Assembly: GCF_900156685.1 (NCBI RefSeq)
Contig: NZ_FTOJ01000001.1
Coordinates: 310,001-374,000, forward strand
DNA from: Chryseobacterium piscicola
GTDB taxonomy: Bacteria; Bacteroidota; Bacteroidia; Flavobacteriales; Weeksellaceae
Direction: 5' to 3'
Length of the DNA: 64,000 nt
The position numbers and the translations under genes were made by a program. How positions within the stretch are numbered: position 1 is the stretch's first letter; each line of letters begins with the position of its first letter. This document shows, piece after piece, positions 8,236-17,353 of this stretch. Under the pieces are notes generated by a model. It worked only from the letters and a program-made list of their open reading frames with translations. It had not been told where the DNA came from and made no database searches.

Positions 8236-9843
8236 ATGGATTTTAAATATCAGGATCCGTATCCAATTTTGAAAGATGATACGGTTTATAAAAAATTGAC
8301 TTCAGAGTTTGTGAAAGTTGAGCAACATGGTGAAAGAGAAATTTTAACGATTGACCCAAAAGGTTTGGAGCTATTGGCTGAAGAAGCGATGGCAGACGTT
8401 TCTTTCATGCTTCGTTCTTCTCACCTGGAAAGTTTAAGAAAAATTATAGACGATCCTGAAGCTACCGATAACGACAGATTTGTTGCTTATAATCTATTGC
8501 AAAACGCTGCTGTTGCCGTGGAAGGTGCTTTGCCTTCTTGTCAAGATACAGGAACTGCAATTGTGATGGGTAAAAAAGGCGAAAATGTTTATACGGGCGT
8601 TGAAGATGGTGAATATTTAAGCAAAGGAATTTTCAATACTTATCAAAAAAGAAACTTAAGATATTCTCAGGTAGTGCCTTTAACGATGTTTGATGAGAAA
8701 AATTCTGGTTCAAATCTTCCTGCGCAAATTGATATTTATGCTAAAAAAGGAAATTACTACGAATTTTTATTCTTAACGAAAGGTGGAGGCTCTGCAAATA
8801 AGACTTTCCTGTATCAGAAAACGAAATCTTTACTGAATGAAAAATCTCTTGAAGCTTTTGTGAAAGAAAGAATTTCAGACTTGGGAACAGCGGCTTGTCC
8901 GCCTTATCATTTGGCTTTGGTAATTGGAGGAACTTCAGCGGAAGCGAATTTGGCTGCGGTAAAAAAAGCATCTGCAAAATATTACGATAATCTTCCGACA
9001 GAAGGAAACGAAGCAGGACAGGCTTTCAGAGATTTGGAATGGGAAGCAAAGGTTCAGAAAATCTGTCAGGAAAGTGCCATTGGTGCTCAGTTTGGTGGTA
9101 AATATTTAACACACGATGTTCGAGTGATTAGATTGCCTCGTCATGCAGCTTCTTGTCCGGTGGGAATGGGAGTTTCTTGTTCTGCAGACAGAAATATCAA
9201 AGGAAAAATTACAAAAGACGGTATTTTCTTAGAGCAGTTGGAACAAGACCCGAAAAGATTCTTACCAGCAACGCCACCACATTTGGAAGCTGCAGTTGAT
9301 ATTGATTTGAATAAGCCAATGCCTGAAATTTTGGCTGAACTTTCAAAATATCCAATCAAAACAAGATTAAAACTCAACGGAACTTTAATTGTTGCCAGAG
9401 ATATTGCTCACGCAAAAATTAAAGAATTGCTAGACAGTGGACAATCCATGCCAGAATATTTTAAAAATCACCCAATTTATTACGCAGGGCCGGCAAAAAC
9501 TCCGGAAGGAATGGCTTCAGGAAGTTTTGGACCAACTACTGCCGGAAGAATGGATGTTTATGTTGACGAATTCCAAAGTCATGGCGGAAGTATGGTGATG
9601 CTGGCAAAAGGAAACAGAACCGCAGATGTTACCAATGCTTGTCATAAATACGGAGGTTTCTACATTGGTTCAATTGGTGGACCTGCCGCTATTTTGGCAA
9701 AAGATAATATTTTGTCCGTTGAAGTGGTAGATTTCCCAGAATTAGGAATGGAAGCAGTAAGAAAAATTGAAGTAAAAGATTTCCCGGCATTCATCATTAC
9801 CGATGATAAAGGAAATGATTTCTTTGCTAATCTTGCGCATTAA
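8236..9843 (+). CDS. Class I fumarate hydratase (iron-sulfur)
   Basis: This 535-residue enzyme hydrates fumarate to malate using a 4Fe-4S cluster. It has the FumA/FumB single-chain layout, with the alpha domain first and the beta domain last. The expected cluster cysteines are C102 (in [10 protein letters not shown]), C221 (TAACPPYH) and C315 (GVSCS); their spacing matches the E. coli FumA ligands as I remember them. The beta domain shows [14 protein letters not shown] and [13 protein letters not shown]. It is divergent from fumC with a 199-base gap holding the promoter for this gene. Oxygen or superoxide would inactivate this enzyme but not FumC. Confidence 0.93.
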   Translation: MDFKYQDPYPILKDDTVYKKLTSEFVKVEQHGEREILTIDPKGLELLAEEAMADVSFMLRSSHLESLRKIIDDPEATDNDRFVAYNLLQNAAVAVEGALPSCQDTGTAIVMGKKGENVYTGVEDGEYLSKGIFNTYQKRNLRYSQVVPLTMFDEKNSGSNLPAQIDIYAKKGNYYEFLFLTKGGGSANKTFLYQKTKSLLNEKSLEAFVKERISDLGTAACPPYHLALVIGGTSAEANLAAVKKASAKYYDNLPTEGNEAGQAFRDLEWEAKVQKICQESAIGAQFGGKYLTHDVRVIRLPRHAASCPVGMGVSCSADRNIKGKITKDGIFLEQLEQDPKRFLPATPPHLEAAVDIDLNKPMPEILAELSKYPIKTRLKLNGTLIVARDIAHAKIKELLDSGQSMPEYFKNHPIYYAGPAKTPEGMASGSFGPTTAGRMDVYVDEFQSHGGSMVMLAKGNRTADVTNACHKYGGFYIGSIGGPAAILAKDNILSVEVVDFPELGMEAVRKIEVKDFPAFIITDDKGNDFFANLAH

Positions 9844-9898
9844 ATTTTAGATTTTAAAGTTTTATATAAGAATTTTAGAGATGTATTTGTAGTCTAAC

Positions 9899-9939
9899 AT
9901 CTAACCTCTAATATCTAACCTCTATCATCTAATATCTAC
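9899..9939. repeat. Short degenerate tandem repeat (14-base unit)
   Basis: Units ATCTAACCTCTAAT (9899-9912), ATCTAACCTCTATC (9913-9926) and ATCTAATATCTAC (9927-9939) follow one another in the gap after the class I fumarase gene. It looks like low-complexity intergenic repeat material of the kind scattered in flavobacterial genomes; no function is evident. Confidence 0.6.
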
Positions 9940-9986
9940 ATTAATTAGTTTAAAATAAAAATAAATTGTAAAAATCAGCTTTTATC

Positions 9987-10019
9987 TTTTGTTTAAGCGG
10001 GAAAAAAGTTCTATTTTTG
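9987..10019 (+). promoter_or_regulatory. Bacteroidetes-type promoter for the small membrane protein gene
   Basis: The -33 element TTTTG (9987-9991) and the -7 element TATTTTTG (10012-10019) are 20 bases apart, an excellent match to the TTTG/TAnnTTTG consensus. The gene starts 24 bases downstream, giving a leader of about 15-20 bases. Confidence 0.8.
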
Positions 10020-10042
10020 CGTAAATCTTTAAGAAAAGAAAA

Positions 10043-10330
10043 ATGATGTTATCAGCATTTTGGCCGTTTTACCAATTCCTTTGGACAGTTTACTTTATTT
10101 GTATGTTACTTGTAGGGTTTTGGTGTATTATAATGTTTTTCGGATTTATTATTCCACTTTGGTTAACTGAAGGTTTAAAAGAATATTTCGGAAAAGTAAA
10201 ACCTTTTGATCCTGAGCAAATTAGGAGTAAAATGCTTTATGAGCAAGAAGGTGTAGAAGTTGTTTACAATTCTCCAAAAGGTCATGGGCCTTTCATTCAC
10301 GATAACCACGGAACTCACGGACATCATTAA
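10043..10330 (+). CDS. Small membrane protein of unknown function
   Basis: A 95-residue protein with a long hydrophobic N-terminal half (about residues 5-42, enough for one long or two short transmembrane helices) and a polar C-terminal half ending in a His-rich stretch (HDNHGTHGHH). The His tail could bind metal, but this is only a suggestion. I do not recognise a named family. It stands alone with a strong promoter upstream and a terminator downstream, so it is a monocistronic gene. Two adjacent ATG codons (10043, 10046) could serve as start. Confidence 0.75.
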   Translation: MMLSAFWPFYQFLWTVYFICMLLVGFWCIIMFFGFIIPLWLTEGLKEYFGKVKPFDPEQIRSKMLYEQEGVEVVYNSPKGHGPFIHDNHGTHGHH

Positions 10331-10396
10331 TTGATTGTCAGTTCTTTTTCACACGAATTCTGAAAAAGGACTATCAAAGCAAAACAACATATATTT

Positions 10397-10422
10397 AAAC
10401 CACTGTTTTTACAGTGGTTTTT
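10397..10422 (+). terminator. Terminator of the small membrane protein gene
   Basis: A 10-bp stem pairs AAACCACTGT (10397-10406) with 10411-10420, with a TTTT loop and a T tail. Confidence 0.85.
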
Positions 10423-10468
10423 CTGTTTTCGAAAACGTTGAATTGGTAGGTGAATCATAAAATTATGA

Positions 10469-10528
10469 ATTGTGAATTTGCTCCAACAGGCAATTTTTCA
10501 AAGTCAATTGCCAAGCAAAATTCACAAT
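10469..10528. repeat. Long imperfect hairpin, REP-like intergenic element
   Basis: The outer arms ATTGTGAATTTGCT (10469-10482) and 10514-10528 pair apart from one extra A. The inner arms GGCAATT (10489-10495) and AATTGCC (10506-10512) are perfect. Together they make a nested hairpin of about 60 bases between convergent genes. The layout suggests a dispersed palindromic repeat. Confidence 0.6.
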
Positions 10529-10542
10529 CCACTATTAGGTGT

Positions 10543-11901
10543 TTACACAAACGCGCTGAATCCCGTAATTGATCTTCCCACAATCAATGAATTAATCTCT
10601 TTTGTTCCTTCATAAGAATAAATAGCTTCTGCATCGGCAACGAATCTTGCCACATCATATTCAAGCAGAATTCCGTTTCCGCCCAGAACTTCGCGTGCTC
10701 TCGAAACAATGTCTCTTGTTCTCATCGTACAGAAAACTTTGGCCAAAGAAGCGTGTTCATCTTTTAAAATACCCTCATCCTGCATTTCAGAAAGTCTGAA
10801 AACCATCGTCTGCATAGCCGTTAAATTGGAAAGCATTTCTACCAAATGCCCCTGAATCATTTGAAATGAAGCAATAGGTTTTCCAAATTGCTCTCTTGTC
10901 CTGGTGTAGTCTAAAGCACTTTCATACGCTCCTCTTGCGCATCCCGTGGCCATCCAGGCAACTCCAGCTCTTGTCATTCTTAATACTTTAGCAGTGTCTT
11001 TAAATGAATTAGCGTTTTGTAAACGATTTTCTTCAGTAACCAAACAGTCTTTCAAAGTTATTAAACCATTTTGAACAATTCTAAGCGCCATTTTTCCTTT
11101 TATTTTCTCAACGGAATAGCCAAGATTGTCTTTTTCAACTATAAAACCTTTTACTTCACCATCATCTAAGTCTCTTGCCCAAATTATAATTATATCTGCA
11201 AAAGTTGCATTTCCAATCCATTTTTTTTGTCCATTTAAAATCCAGCCTTCAGGAGTTTTTTTGCAGGTTACCGTTAAGCCACCTGCTGCTCCGGATCCTA
11301 CTTCAGGTTCTGTTAATCCAAACGCGCCGATTTTCTCAAATTTTTGCATCTGGGGAAGCCACTTTTGTTTTTGCTCTTCAGAACCGCAAATGTAAATGGA
11401 TCCCATTGCCAAGCCAGATTGTACTCCGAAAAATGTGGCAATAGAAGCATCTATTCTTGCCATTTCCATTGCTATAACGCCTTCCATCAAAAATGGCATT
11501 CCTTTACAGCCGTAACCTTCATACGTTACGCCACAAATGTCTAGCTTCTGAAACTTAGGAATCAATTCATGGGGAAACTCATCTCTCAACCAATAGTGAT
11601 TGACTAAGGGTTTCACTTCTTTTTCCATAAATGATCTTACTTTTAGCTGAACTTCTCTTTGTTCCGGCGTCAAAGTGTGGTAAATATCGTAGAAATCTCC
11701 GTCAATAGGTGGGAGTTCTTTCTTTTTCTTATTCGGGTCTAGCATTTTAGACAATCCCTGAAGTTGTTTATCATCCAGTGTAGAAAAGCTTTGCATCAGT
11801 TTTGGCAAATCTACTTTTTGAGAAATTAAACTTAGCTGCTCAAAGTCGATAGATCGGAATAATTCTATTGCGTTTCTGATTTTAGAAAAAGTGTTAGACA
11901 T
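10543..11901 (-). CDS. Acyl-CoA dehydrogenase family protein, glutaryl-CoA dehydrogenase type
   Basis: This 452-residue FAD enzyme oxidises an acyl-CoA at the alpha-beta bond and passes electrons on, typically to electron-transfer flavoprotein. Visible are GAFGLTEPEVGSGAAG near the middle (the FAD-binding loop), the WIGNATFADI motif, and near the C-terminus SYEGTKEINSLIVGR. In glutaryl-CoA dehydrogenases the catalytic glutamate sits in YEGT, so that is the closest subgroup. An N-terminal extension of about 60 residues is unusual for the family. Glutaryl-CoA comes from lysine and tryptophan breakdown. Substrate assignment is an inference; membership of the family is firm. Confidence 0.85.
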   Translation of the reverse strand: MSNTFSKIRNAIELFRSIDFEQLSLISQKVDLPKLMQSFSTLDDKQLQGLSKMLDPNKKKKELPPIDGDFYDIYHTLTPEQREVQLKVRSFMEKEVKPLVNHYWLRDEFPHELIPKFQKLDICGVTYEGYGCKGMPFLMEGVIAMEMARIDASIATFFGVQSGLAMGSIYICGSEEQKQKWLPQMQKFEKIGAFGLTEPEVGSGAAGGLTVTCKKTPEGWILNGQKKWIGNATFADIIIIWARDLDDGEVKGFIVEKDNLGYSVEKIKGKMALRIVQNGLITLKDCLVTEENRLQNANSFKDTAKVLRMTRAGVAWMATGCARGAYESALDYTRTREQFGKPIASFQMIQGHLVEMLSNLTAMQTMVFRLSEMQDEGILKDEHASLAKVFCTMRTRDIVSRAREVLGGNGILLEYDVARFVADAEAIYSYEGTKEINSLIVGRSITGFSAFV

Positions 11902-12102
11902 ATTGATTTTTGTTTTGGTTTGTGAAATTTAAGCAAAAATCAATCCGAACGTAGTGTAATTTACAATGTGCTGTTTTACAATTCGCTGATTTTCAATTAA
12001 ATAAATAAAATAATTATTTACAAAATCTTTACATATAATATTCAAACATTACAAACGATTTCAGCTGAACTTTGAGATAATCAAACTAACAAAAATCTCC
12101 TT

Positions 12103-13005
12103 ATGAAAACTACATACATCAAACTAACATTCGGCGCAGCAATTCTTCTAGGAATTTACTCATGCAAAAAAAGCGAAGCAACAGCAAGTGATTCTGAAAC
12201 CGCGCAATACAATAAAAACATTGTAGCAGACAGCGTTTCATCAGCCGCTACTACGTTGGTAAAAGACAAACAGTTCATCAAAACAGCCAACGTTAATATG
12301 GAAGTAAAAGACGTTTACGAAGCAACCATATCTATAGAAAAATCTGTTCTAGAATTGGGCGGATTTGTTACCCACAGCAACCTTCAAAGCAATGTTGTTT
12401 CAGAAGAAACTTTTAATATTTCTAATGAAGAAGCTACGTTGGTGAAGAGATATCAGACCGAAAATACGATGCAAGTTAGTGTGCCTACAGAAAAGTTGGG
12501 CGAATTTTTAACATTAATCAACAGTAAAAAACTTTTCCTGAACTCAAGAGTTATCAACGTAGAAGATGTTACTTCCCGCATTAAATATGCCGAACTAGAA
12601 GGGAAAAGAATCAAGAAAACCAGCGAAAATATTTCTCAGCTCAAAACAAACAAAGATAAAGTAGATATGAGCGACGAAAATAGGTCTGAAGAAAATCAGC
12701 AGCAGCTCGCCAATATGGATGTAGCAGATAATCTGAAGTACAGTACGGTAGATGTTTACATCAAAGAACCAAAGCTTCGCATTGCAGAAATTGCCGTTAC
12801 CAACTCAAAAAATATTGACAACAAATATAAGTTCAATTTCTTCTACAGTGCAAAAAATGCCTTTGTTGAAGGATGCTATTTAATTCAGAGATTAGTGGTA
12901 GGATTAATTATGATTTGGCCACTTATATTAATAGCTGCAGTTGCATTTTACTTTTACCGAAAAAACAAATTCAATAAAAAACAAATTCAAACTACTGGAA
13001 AATAA
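12103..13005 (+). CDS. DUF4349 domain lipoprotein
   Basis: A 300-residue predicted lipoprotein. Its signal ends in a lipobox (GIYSC, Cys21), followed by a Ser/Thr/Ala-rich linker. The central part (about residues 58-230) matches the DUF4349 pattern: KTANVNMEVKDVYEA, then FVTHSNL, VSVPTEKLGEFL, and a helical segment with VTSRIKYAELEGKRI. A transmembrane helix near the C-terminus (about residues 262-285) is followed by a basic tail. DUF4349 proteins have no assigned activity. A terminator hairpin lies 41 bases after the stop. Confidence 0.82.
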   Translation: MKTTYIKLTFGAAILLGIYSCKKSEATASDSETAQYNKNIVADSVSSAATTLVKDKQFIKTANVNMEVKDVYEATISIEKSVLELGGFVTHSNLQSNVVSEETFNISNEEATLVKRYQTENTMQVSVPTEKLGEFLTLINSKKLFLNSRVINVEDVTSRIKYAELEGKRIKKTSENISQLKTNKDKVDMSDENRSEENQQQLANMDVADNLKYSTVDVYIKEPKLRIAEIAVTNSKNIDNKYKFNFFYSAKNAFVEGCYLIQRLVVGLIMIWPLILIAAVAFYFYRKNKFNKKQIQTTGK

Positions 13006-13045
13006 AATGGCAATCTAACCGTTTGGTTATCTACATATACTTTTG

Positions 13046-13071
13046 AACCTCTGTTGTTGCAGAGGTTTTTA
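13046..13071 (+). terminator. Terminator after the DUF4349 gene
   Basis: An 8-bp stem pairs AACCTCTG (13046-13053) with CAGAGGTT (13060-13067), with a six-base loop and T residues after it. Confidence 0.8.
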
Positions 13072-13088
13072 ATGCTTATAAAATACAA

Positions 13089-13928
13089 ATGAAAAAAATT
13101 ATCTTGTTTACAGTTCTCTTGTTTTCCTCACTTACTTTTTCACAGAAAATTAGCATTTTAGACGAAGAAACCCGTAGTCCTATCCCGTATGCTAAATTGA
13201 TATTGAAAGATAAAGATTACTACAAAAACACCGAAGAAAACGGACAAGCTCAATTAGAAAACACCGAAGAAATCTCAGAAATTCAATTTTTTGGGTATGA
13301 AAACCTGAAGGTTGAGAAATATCAGACCGTTTATTTGTTGAAGCCTAAATTTACTGAGATTGAAGAGGTGGAAATTTCTAAACCTACATTTTCAGAAAAT
13401 TTTAAGATTGGGAAAATTGAAAAATCCAGCACTTTTTTCGGCGCACGCACCACCATGTGGAGTGTTGGTAAAGAGATTAAAATTTTGAATTTTCCTAAAA
13501 AACGATTATATGTAAAATCACTAAAATTTTCTTCTAGATTAAACGAAAAACACTCCGCGACCATAAAAGTTAATTTTTATTATAATGAAAATGGACTTCC
13601 AGGTCATATCTACAAATCTATGATTATAACTTGTTTCAAAAATAAAAAATATACCGAATATATTGTTCAAAAACCATTTGCATTTCCTAAAGAAGGTGTA
13701 ATTATTGGTTTCGAATGGATTTTTAATAACGAGAATGCCTATCAAAAAAAAACGCTAATACAAGGGAAAACAGAATTAGTGATTGCACACGAACCTTTGA
13801 TAGGAGCAATAAACGAAAATTCTAACAATTTTATTACTGGCAGCATTTCAAATGGAGATTGGGTATTTACAAATGTTTCATCTAGTAGTATTGGAAATAT
13901 TGCAATTCAACTAGAACTCACCAACTGA
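13089..13928 (+). CDS. Secreted protein with carboxypeptidase-regulatory-like N-terminal domain
   Basis: A 279-residue exported protein with a signal peptide ending at TFSQ (residue 19). The next 80 residues (ISILDEETRSPIPYAKLIL, then ENGQAQL and QFFGYENLKVE) look like the CarboxypepD_reg-like beta-sandwich often seen at the front of Bacteroidetes outer-membrane proteins. The remaining 180 residues are rich in beta-strand patterns, without a TonB-dependent barrel or a protease motif. I do not recognise the C-terminal part. It stands alone between a terminator and the pgi promoter. Confidence 0.65.
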   Translation: MKKIILFTVLLFSSLTFSQKISILDEETRSPIPYAKLILKDKDYYKNTEENGQAQLENTEEISEIQFFGYENLKVEKYQTVYLLKPKFTEIEEVEISKPTFSENFKIGKIEKSSTFFGARTTMWSVGKEIKILNFPKKRLYVKSLKFSSRLNEKHSATIKVNFYYNENGLPGHIYKSMIITCFKNKKYTEYIVQKPFAFPKEGVIIGFEWIFNNENAYQKKTLIQGKTELVIAHEPLIGAINENSNNFITGSISNGDWVFTNVSSSSIGNIAIQLELTN

Positions 13929-13966
13929 TTTTGGTCCTCAATTAACATCATTGAACGAAAATTCCG

Positions 13967-13974
13967 TAAATTTG
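13967..13974 (+). promoter_or_regulatory. Likely -7 promoter element for pgi
   Basis: TAAATTTG matches the Bacteroidetes -7 consensus. No ideal -33 TTG is at the normal distance. Transcription from here would give a leader of about 70 bases before the ATG at 14054, and would make an ATG at 14015 less likely as the start. Confidence 0.5.
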
Positions 13975-14053
13975 CAAATCATTATTTATCAATCAGAATT
14001 TTAGGAAAATCTATTTGGATGTATTCCTCAAAATTCTAATTCAAACTTTAAAT

Positions 14054-15694
14054 ATGCTATCTAAAATAAATCCTACACAAACCAGCAGCTGGGTCTCTCT
14101 TGATGAACATTTTGGCAACAACGACTTTGATCTTAGAAGCCTTTTTCAATACAATCCCAATCGTTTTGAAGAGTTCTCTATCAAAAAAGAAAATTTTCTT
14201 TTTGATTATTCTAAAAACTTAATTGATGCAAGAACGAAAGAACTTTTGCTGAATCTTGCAGAAGAATGTCAGTTGAAAGATGCTATTTCTAAAATGTTTT
14301 CTGGAGATAAAATCAACGAAACTGAAGGAAGAGCCGTTTTGCATACAGCGTTGAGAGATTTTTCAGATAATGAAATTCTGGTTGATGGCGAAAATATCAA
14401 ACCTCAGATTAAAAGAGTTCTAGACCACATGAAGTCTTTTTCTGAGAACGTAATTTCAGGAAATCACAAAGGTTTTAGCGGAAAAGAAATCACCGATGTT
14501 GTGAATATCGGAATTGGCGGTTCAGATTTGGGGCCCGTGATGGTGGTTTCGGCTTTGAAGCATTTTAAAACAAGATTAAATGTACATTTCGTTTCTAATG
14601 TAGACGGAAATCATATCGCTGAAGTGGTAAAAAACTTAAATCCGGAAACTACTTTATTCATCATTGCTTCAAAAACATTTACTACTCAGGAAACGATGAC
14701 CAATGCCAATTCTGCAAAAGATTGGTTTTTGAAAGCCGGAAAACAAGAAGACGTAGCAAAACATTTTGTGGCTTTATCTACTAACGTTCAGTCGGTTAAA
14801 GATTTCGGAATTGCAGAAGAAAACATTTTTGAATTCTGGGATTGGGTTGGCGGAAGATATTCGCTTTGGAGTGCAATTGGTTTAAGCATCGTACTTTCTG
14901 TAGGATATGAAAATTTCGAGCAATTATTAAAAGGTGCAGAAAATACAGATCAACATTTCCAAACGGCAGATTTTGCAGAAAACGTTCCTGTTTTGATGGG
15001 GCTTTTAGGGATTTGGTACCGTAATTTTTATGCAGCTACAAGCCATGCAGTTTTGCCTTACTCTCAATATCTGGACCGTTTTGCAGCCTATTTGCAACAA
15101 GGCGACATGGAAAGCAACGGAAAATGTGTCGACAGAAACGGCGAATTTGTAGAATATGAAACAGGGCCAATTATTTGGGGTGAACCGGGGACCAACGGGC
15201 AGCACGCTTTCTATCAATTAATTCATCAAGGAACTGAATTAATTCCGGCAGATTTTATCGCTTATGCGAAAAGCCCGAACAAGGTTTCTGATCATCAAGA
15301 TAAATTGCTGGCTAACTTTTTTGCTCAAACTGAAGCGTTAGCCTTCGGAAAAACAGAAGAAGAAGTGGAAGAAGAATTGAAAAACGCGGGAAAATCTGAT
15401 GAGGAAATTGATTTCTTGTTAAATTATAAAGTCTTCCAAGGAAATACACCTACAAACTCACTGCTAATTAAAGAATTAACTCCGTTTTCATTAGGTCAGT
15501 TGATTGCAATGTATGAGCACAAAATTTTCGTGCAAGGTGTGATCTGGAATATTTTCAGTTTCGATCAGTTTGGTGTAGAATTAGGAAAAGTTTTAGCGAA
15601 TAAAATTTTACCTGAATTGGAAAATAATGATGCAATAAGCTCTCATGACAGCTCTACAAATGGGTTGATTAATTATTATAAATCAAATAAATAA
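14054..15694 (+). CDS. pgi: Glucose-6-phosphate isomerase
   Basis: Pgi interconverts glucose-6-phosphate and fructose-6-phosphate in glycolysis and gluconeogenesis. From the ATG at 14054 it is 546 residues, the usual length, beginning [13 protein letters not shown] like other family members; the ATG at 14015 would add 13 unrelated residues. Conserved stretches are [16 protein letters not shown] (phosphate binding), [14 protein letters not shown], the signature [17 protein letters not shown], and [17 protein letters not shown] with the active-site histidine. It is transcribed alone ahead of folD, with an AT-rich inverted repeat in the gap. Confidence 0.96.
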   Translation: MLSKINPTQTSSWVSLDEHFGNNDFDLRSLFQYNPNRFEEFSIKKENFLFDYSKNLIDARTKELLLNLAEECQLKDAISKMFSGDKINETEGRAVLHTALRDFSDNEILVDGENIKPQIKRVLDHMKSFSENVISGNHKGFSGKEITDVVNIGIGGSDLGPVMVVSALKHFKTRLNVHFVSNVDGNHIAEVVKNLNPETTLFIIASKTFTTQETMTNANSAKDWFLKAGKQEDVAKHFVALSTNVQSVKDFGIAEENIFEFWDWVGGRYSLWSAIGLSIVLSVGYENFEQLLKGAENTDQHFQTADFAENVPVLMGLLGIWYRNFYAATSHAVLPYSQYLDRFAAYLQQGDMESNGKCVDRNGEFVEYETGPIIWGEPGTNGQHAFYQLIHQGTELIPADFIAYAKSPNKVSDHQDKLLANFFAQTEALAFGKTEEEVEEELKNAGKSDEEIDFLLNYKVFQGNTPTNSLLIKELTPFSLGQLIAMYEHKIFVQGVIWNIFSFDQFGVELGKVLANKILPELENNDAISSHDSSTNGLINYYKSNK

Positions 15695-15700
15695 AAAGAT

Positions 15701-15757
15701 AATAAATGAATGTTTGATGAAATATTGAAAGTGAAACTCATCTAAAATTCATTTATT
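15701..15757. repeat. AT-rich inverted repeat between pgi and folD
   Basis: AATAAATGAAT (15701-15711) is perfectly inverted at 15747-15757 with 35 bases between. It may be a weak transcript end for pgi, but the composition makes chance plausible and there is no T tail. Confidence 0.3.
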
Positions 15758-15795
15758 GTACGTATCGAAAGTCTAATAAAGTAATAAAAGTAAAA

Positions 15796-16680
15796 ATGGC
15801 AGAAATTCTTGACGGATTAAAAGTATCCAAAGAAATAAAGGCGGAAATCAAGGTTGAAGTTGATAAAATTGTAGAAAGCAAAAGAAGAGCACCACATTTG
15901 GTAGCAATTCTTGTAGGTAACAACGGAGCAAGCAAGGCTTATGTAAATGCAAAAGTGAAAGATTGTGAAGAAGTTGGTTTTCAATCAAGCTTAATTAAAT
16001 TTTCCAGTACTGTTTCAGAATCTGAATTGCTGGAGAAAATTGATGAGTTAAATAAATCAAAATCTGTTGACGGATTTATCGTTCAATTGCCATTGCCAAA
16101 TCAAATAGATCAGGAAAAAATCATCAATGCAATTGATCCTAGAAAAGATGTAGACGGGTTTCATCCTACAAATTTCGGAAAAATGGCTTTGGAAATGGAT
16201 ACATTTTTACCGGCAACACCCTTCGGGATTTTAACTTTATTGGAAAGATACAATATCGAAACGAAAGGTAAAGATTGCGTCATCATCGGAAGAAGTAAGA
16301 TTGTAGGAAGACCAATGAGTATCTTGATGGGAAGAAAAGATTTCCCCGGAAATTCTACGGTAACACTTACACACTCTTACACAAAAGATATTGAAGAATA
16401 TACAAAAAAAGCAGACATCGTTATTACCGCTTTAGGTGATCCTCACTTTTTGAAAGGCGAAATGATAAAAGAAGGAGCTGTAATCGTGGATGTTGGGATT
16501 ACAAGAGTAGACGACGACTCTGCAAAAGGATATTATCTTGCTGGTGATGTAGATTTCGATAGCTGTGCAGAAAAGGCAAGCTGGATCACGCCCGTGCCAG
16601 GAGGTGTGGGTCCTATGACAAGAGCAATGTTGATGAAAAACACCATCATTGCCTACAAAACTTCAGTCTATAATGACTAA
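15796..16680 (+). CDS. folD: Bifunctional methylenetetrahydrofolate dehydrogenase / cyclohydrolase
   Basis: FolD converts 5,10-methylene-THF to 10-formyl-THF in one-carbon metabolism, using NADP. The 294-residue length fits. Motifs are ILVGNNGASKAYVNAK with the active-site Tyr and Lys, VDGFIVQLPLP, KDVDGFHPTN, the nucleotide-binding GRSKIVGRPMS, and the C-terminal TPVPGGVGPMTRAML. queE follows after only 6 bases, so the two are cotranscribed; both serve GTP- or folate-related pathways, though no direct link is known. Confidence 0.96.
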   Translation: MAEILDGLKVSKEIKAEIKVEVDKIVESKRRAPHLVAILVGNNGASKAYVNAKVKDCEEVGFQSSLIKFSSTVSESELLEKIDELNKSKSVDGFIVQLPLPNQIDQEKIINAIDPRKDVDGFHPTNFGKMALEMDTFLPATPFGILTLLERYNIETKGKDCVIIGRSKIVGRPMSILMGRKDFPGNSTVTLTHSYTKDIEEYTKKADIVITALGDPHFLKGEMIKEGAVIVDVGITRVDDDSAKGYYLAGDVDFDSCAEKASWITPVPGGVGPMTRAMLMKNTIIAYKTSVYND

Positions 16681-16686
16681 TTTAAA

Positions 16687-17316
16687 ATGGATTTAGTAGA
16701 AGATATATTATTAAAAGAAGGTAAAATGCTCCCGGTGATGGAGCATTTTTACACTATTCAGGGAGAAGGTGCACACACAGGAAAAGCCGCTTATTTCATA
16801 AGATTGGGTGGTTGTGATGTCGGTTGCCATTGGTGTGATGTGAAAGAAAGTTGGGATCCCAAGCTTCATCCTTTAATGAATGCTGAGGAAATTGCAGAAA
16901 CCGCAGCAAAACACTGTAAAATTGTTGTTTTAACTGGTGGTGAACCATTGATGTGGAATTTGGAAGTTTTAACAGGAAAACTAAAGGAATTAGGATGTAC
17001 TGTTCATATAGAAACTTCTGGAGCTTATCCTATGAGCGGGCAATTGGATTGGATTACACTTTCACCAAAAAAAACAGGATTACCGAAAGAAGAAATCTAC
17101 CATAAAGCCCACGAATTGAAAGTGATTGTTTTCAATAATAACGATTTGAAATTTGCGGAAGAACAAGCTGCAAAAGTTTCAGAAAACTGCAAATTGTATC
17201 TGCAGAGTGAATGGAGTAAGCGCGAAGAAATTTATCCTAAAATTACAGATTTTATCCTAGGAAATCCTCGTTGGCAGGCTTCGGTTCAGACACATAAATA
17301 CTTGAATATACCTTAA
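16687..17316 (+). CDS. queE: 7-carboxy-7-deazaguanine synthase (radical SAM)
   Basis: QueE makes 7-carboxy-7-deazaguanine from 6-carboxy-tetrahydropterin on the way to queuosine in tRNA. The 209-residue protein has the substrate-binding start FYTIQGEGAHTGKAAYFIRLGGC and the radical SAM cluster motif CDVGCHWCD (CxxxCxxC), with the GGEP motif (VVLTGGEPLMWN) following. QueE enzymes often lack a full radical SAM barrel, and this length agrees. It is coupled to folD by a 6-base gap. Confidence 0.93.
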   Translation: MDLVEDILLKEGKMLPVMEHFYTIQGEGAHTGKAAYFIRLGGCDVGCHWCDVKESWDPKLHPLMNAEEIAETAAKHCKIVVLTGGEPLMWNLEVLTGKLKELGCTVHIETSGAYPMSGQLDWITLSPKKTGLPKEEIYHKAHELKVIVFNNNDLKFAEEQAAKVSENCKLYLQSEWSKREEIYPKITDFILGNPRWQASVQTHKYLNIP

Positions 17317-17332
17317 AAATTCTTTATCTTAG
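17302..17332 (+). promoter_or_regulatory. Probable promoter of the sugar transferase gene
   Basis: TTG at 17302-17304 and TATCTTAG at 17325-17332 are 20 bases apart, one mismatch from the TAnnTTTG -7 consensus. The -33 part lies inside the end of queE. The gene starts 21 bases after the -7 element. Confidence 0.55.
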
Positions 17333-17353
17333 CAGATAAGTTTTCAATACACG

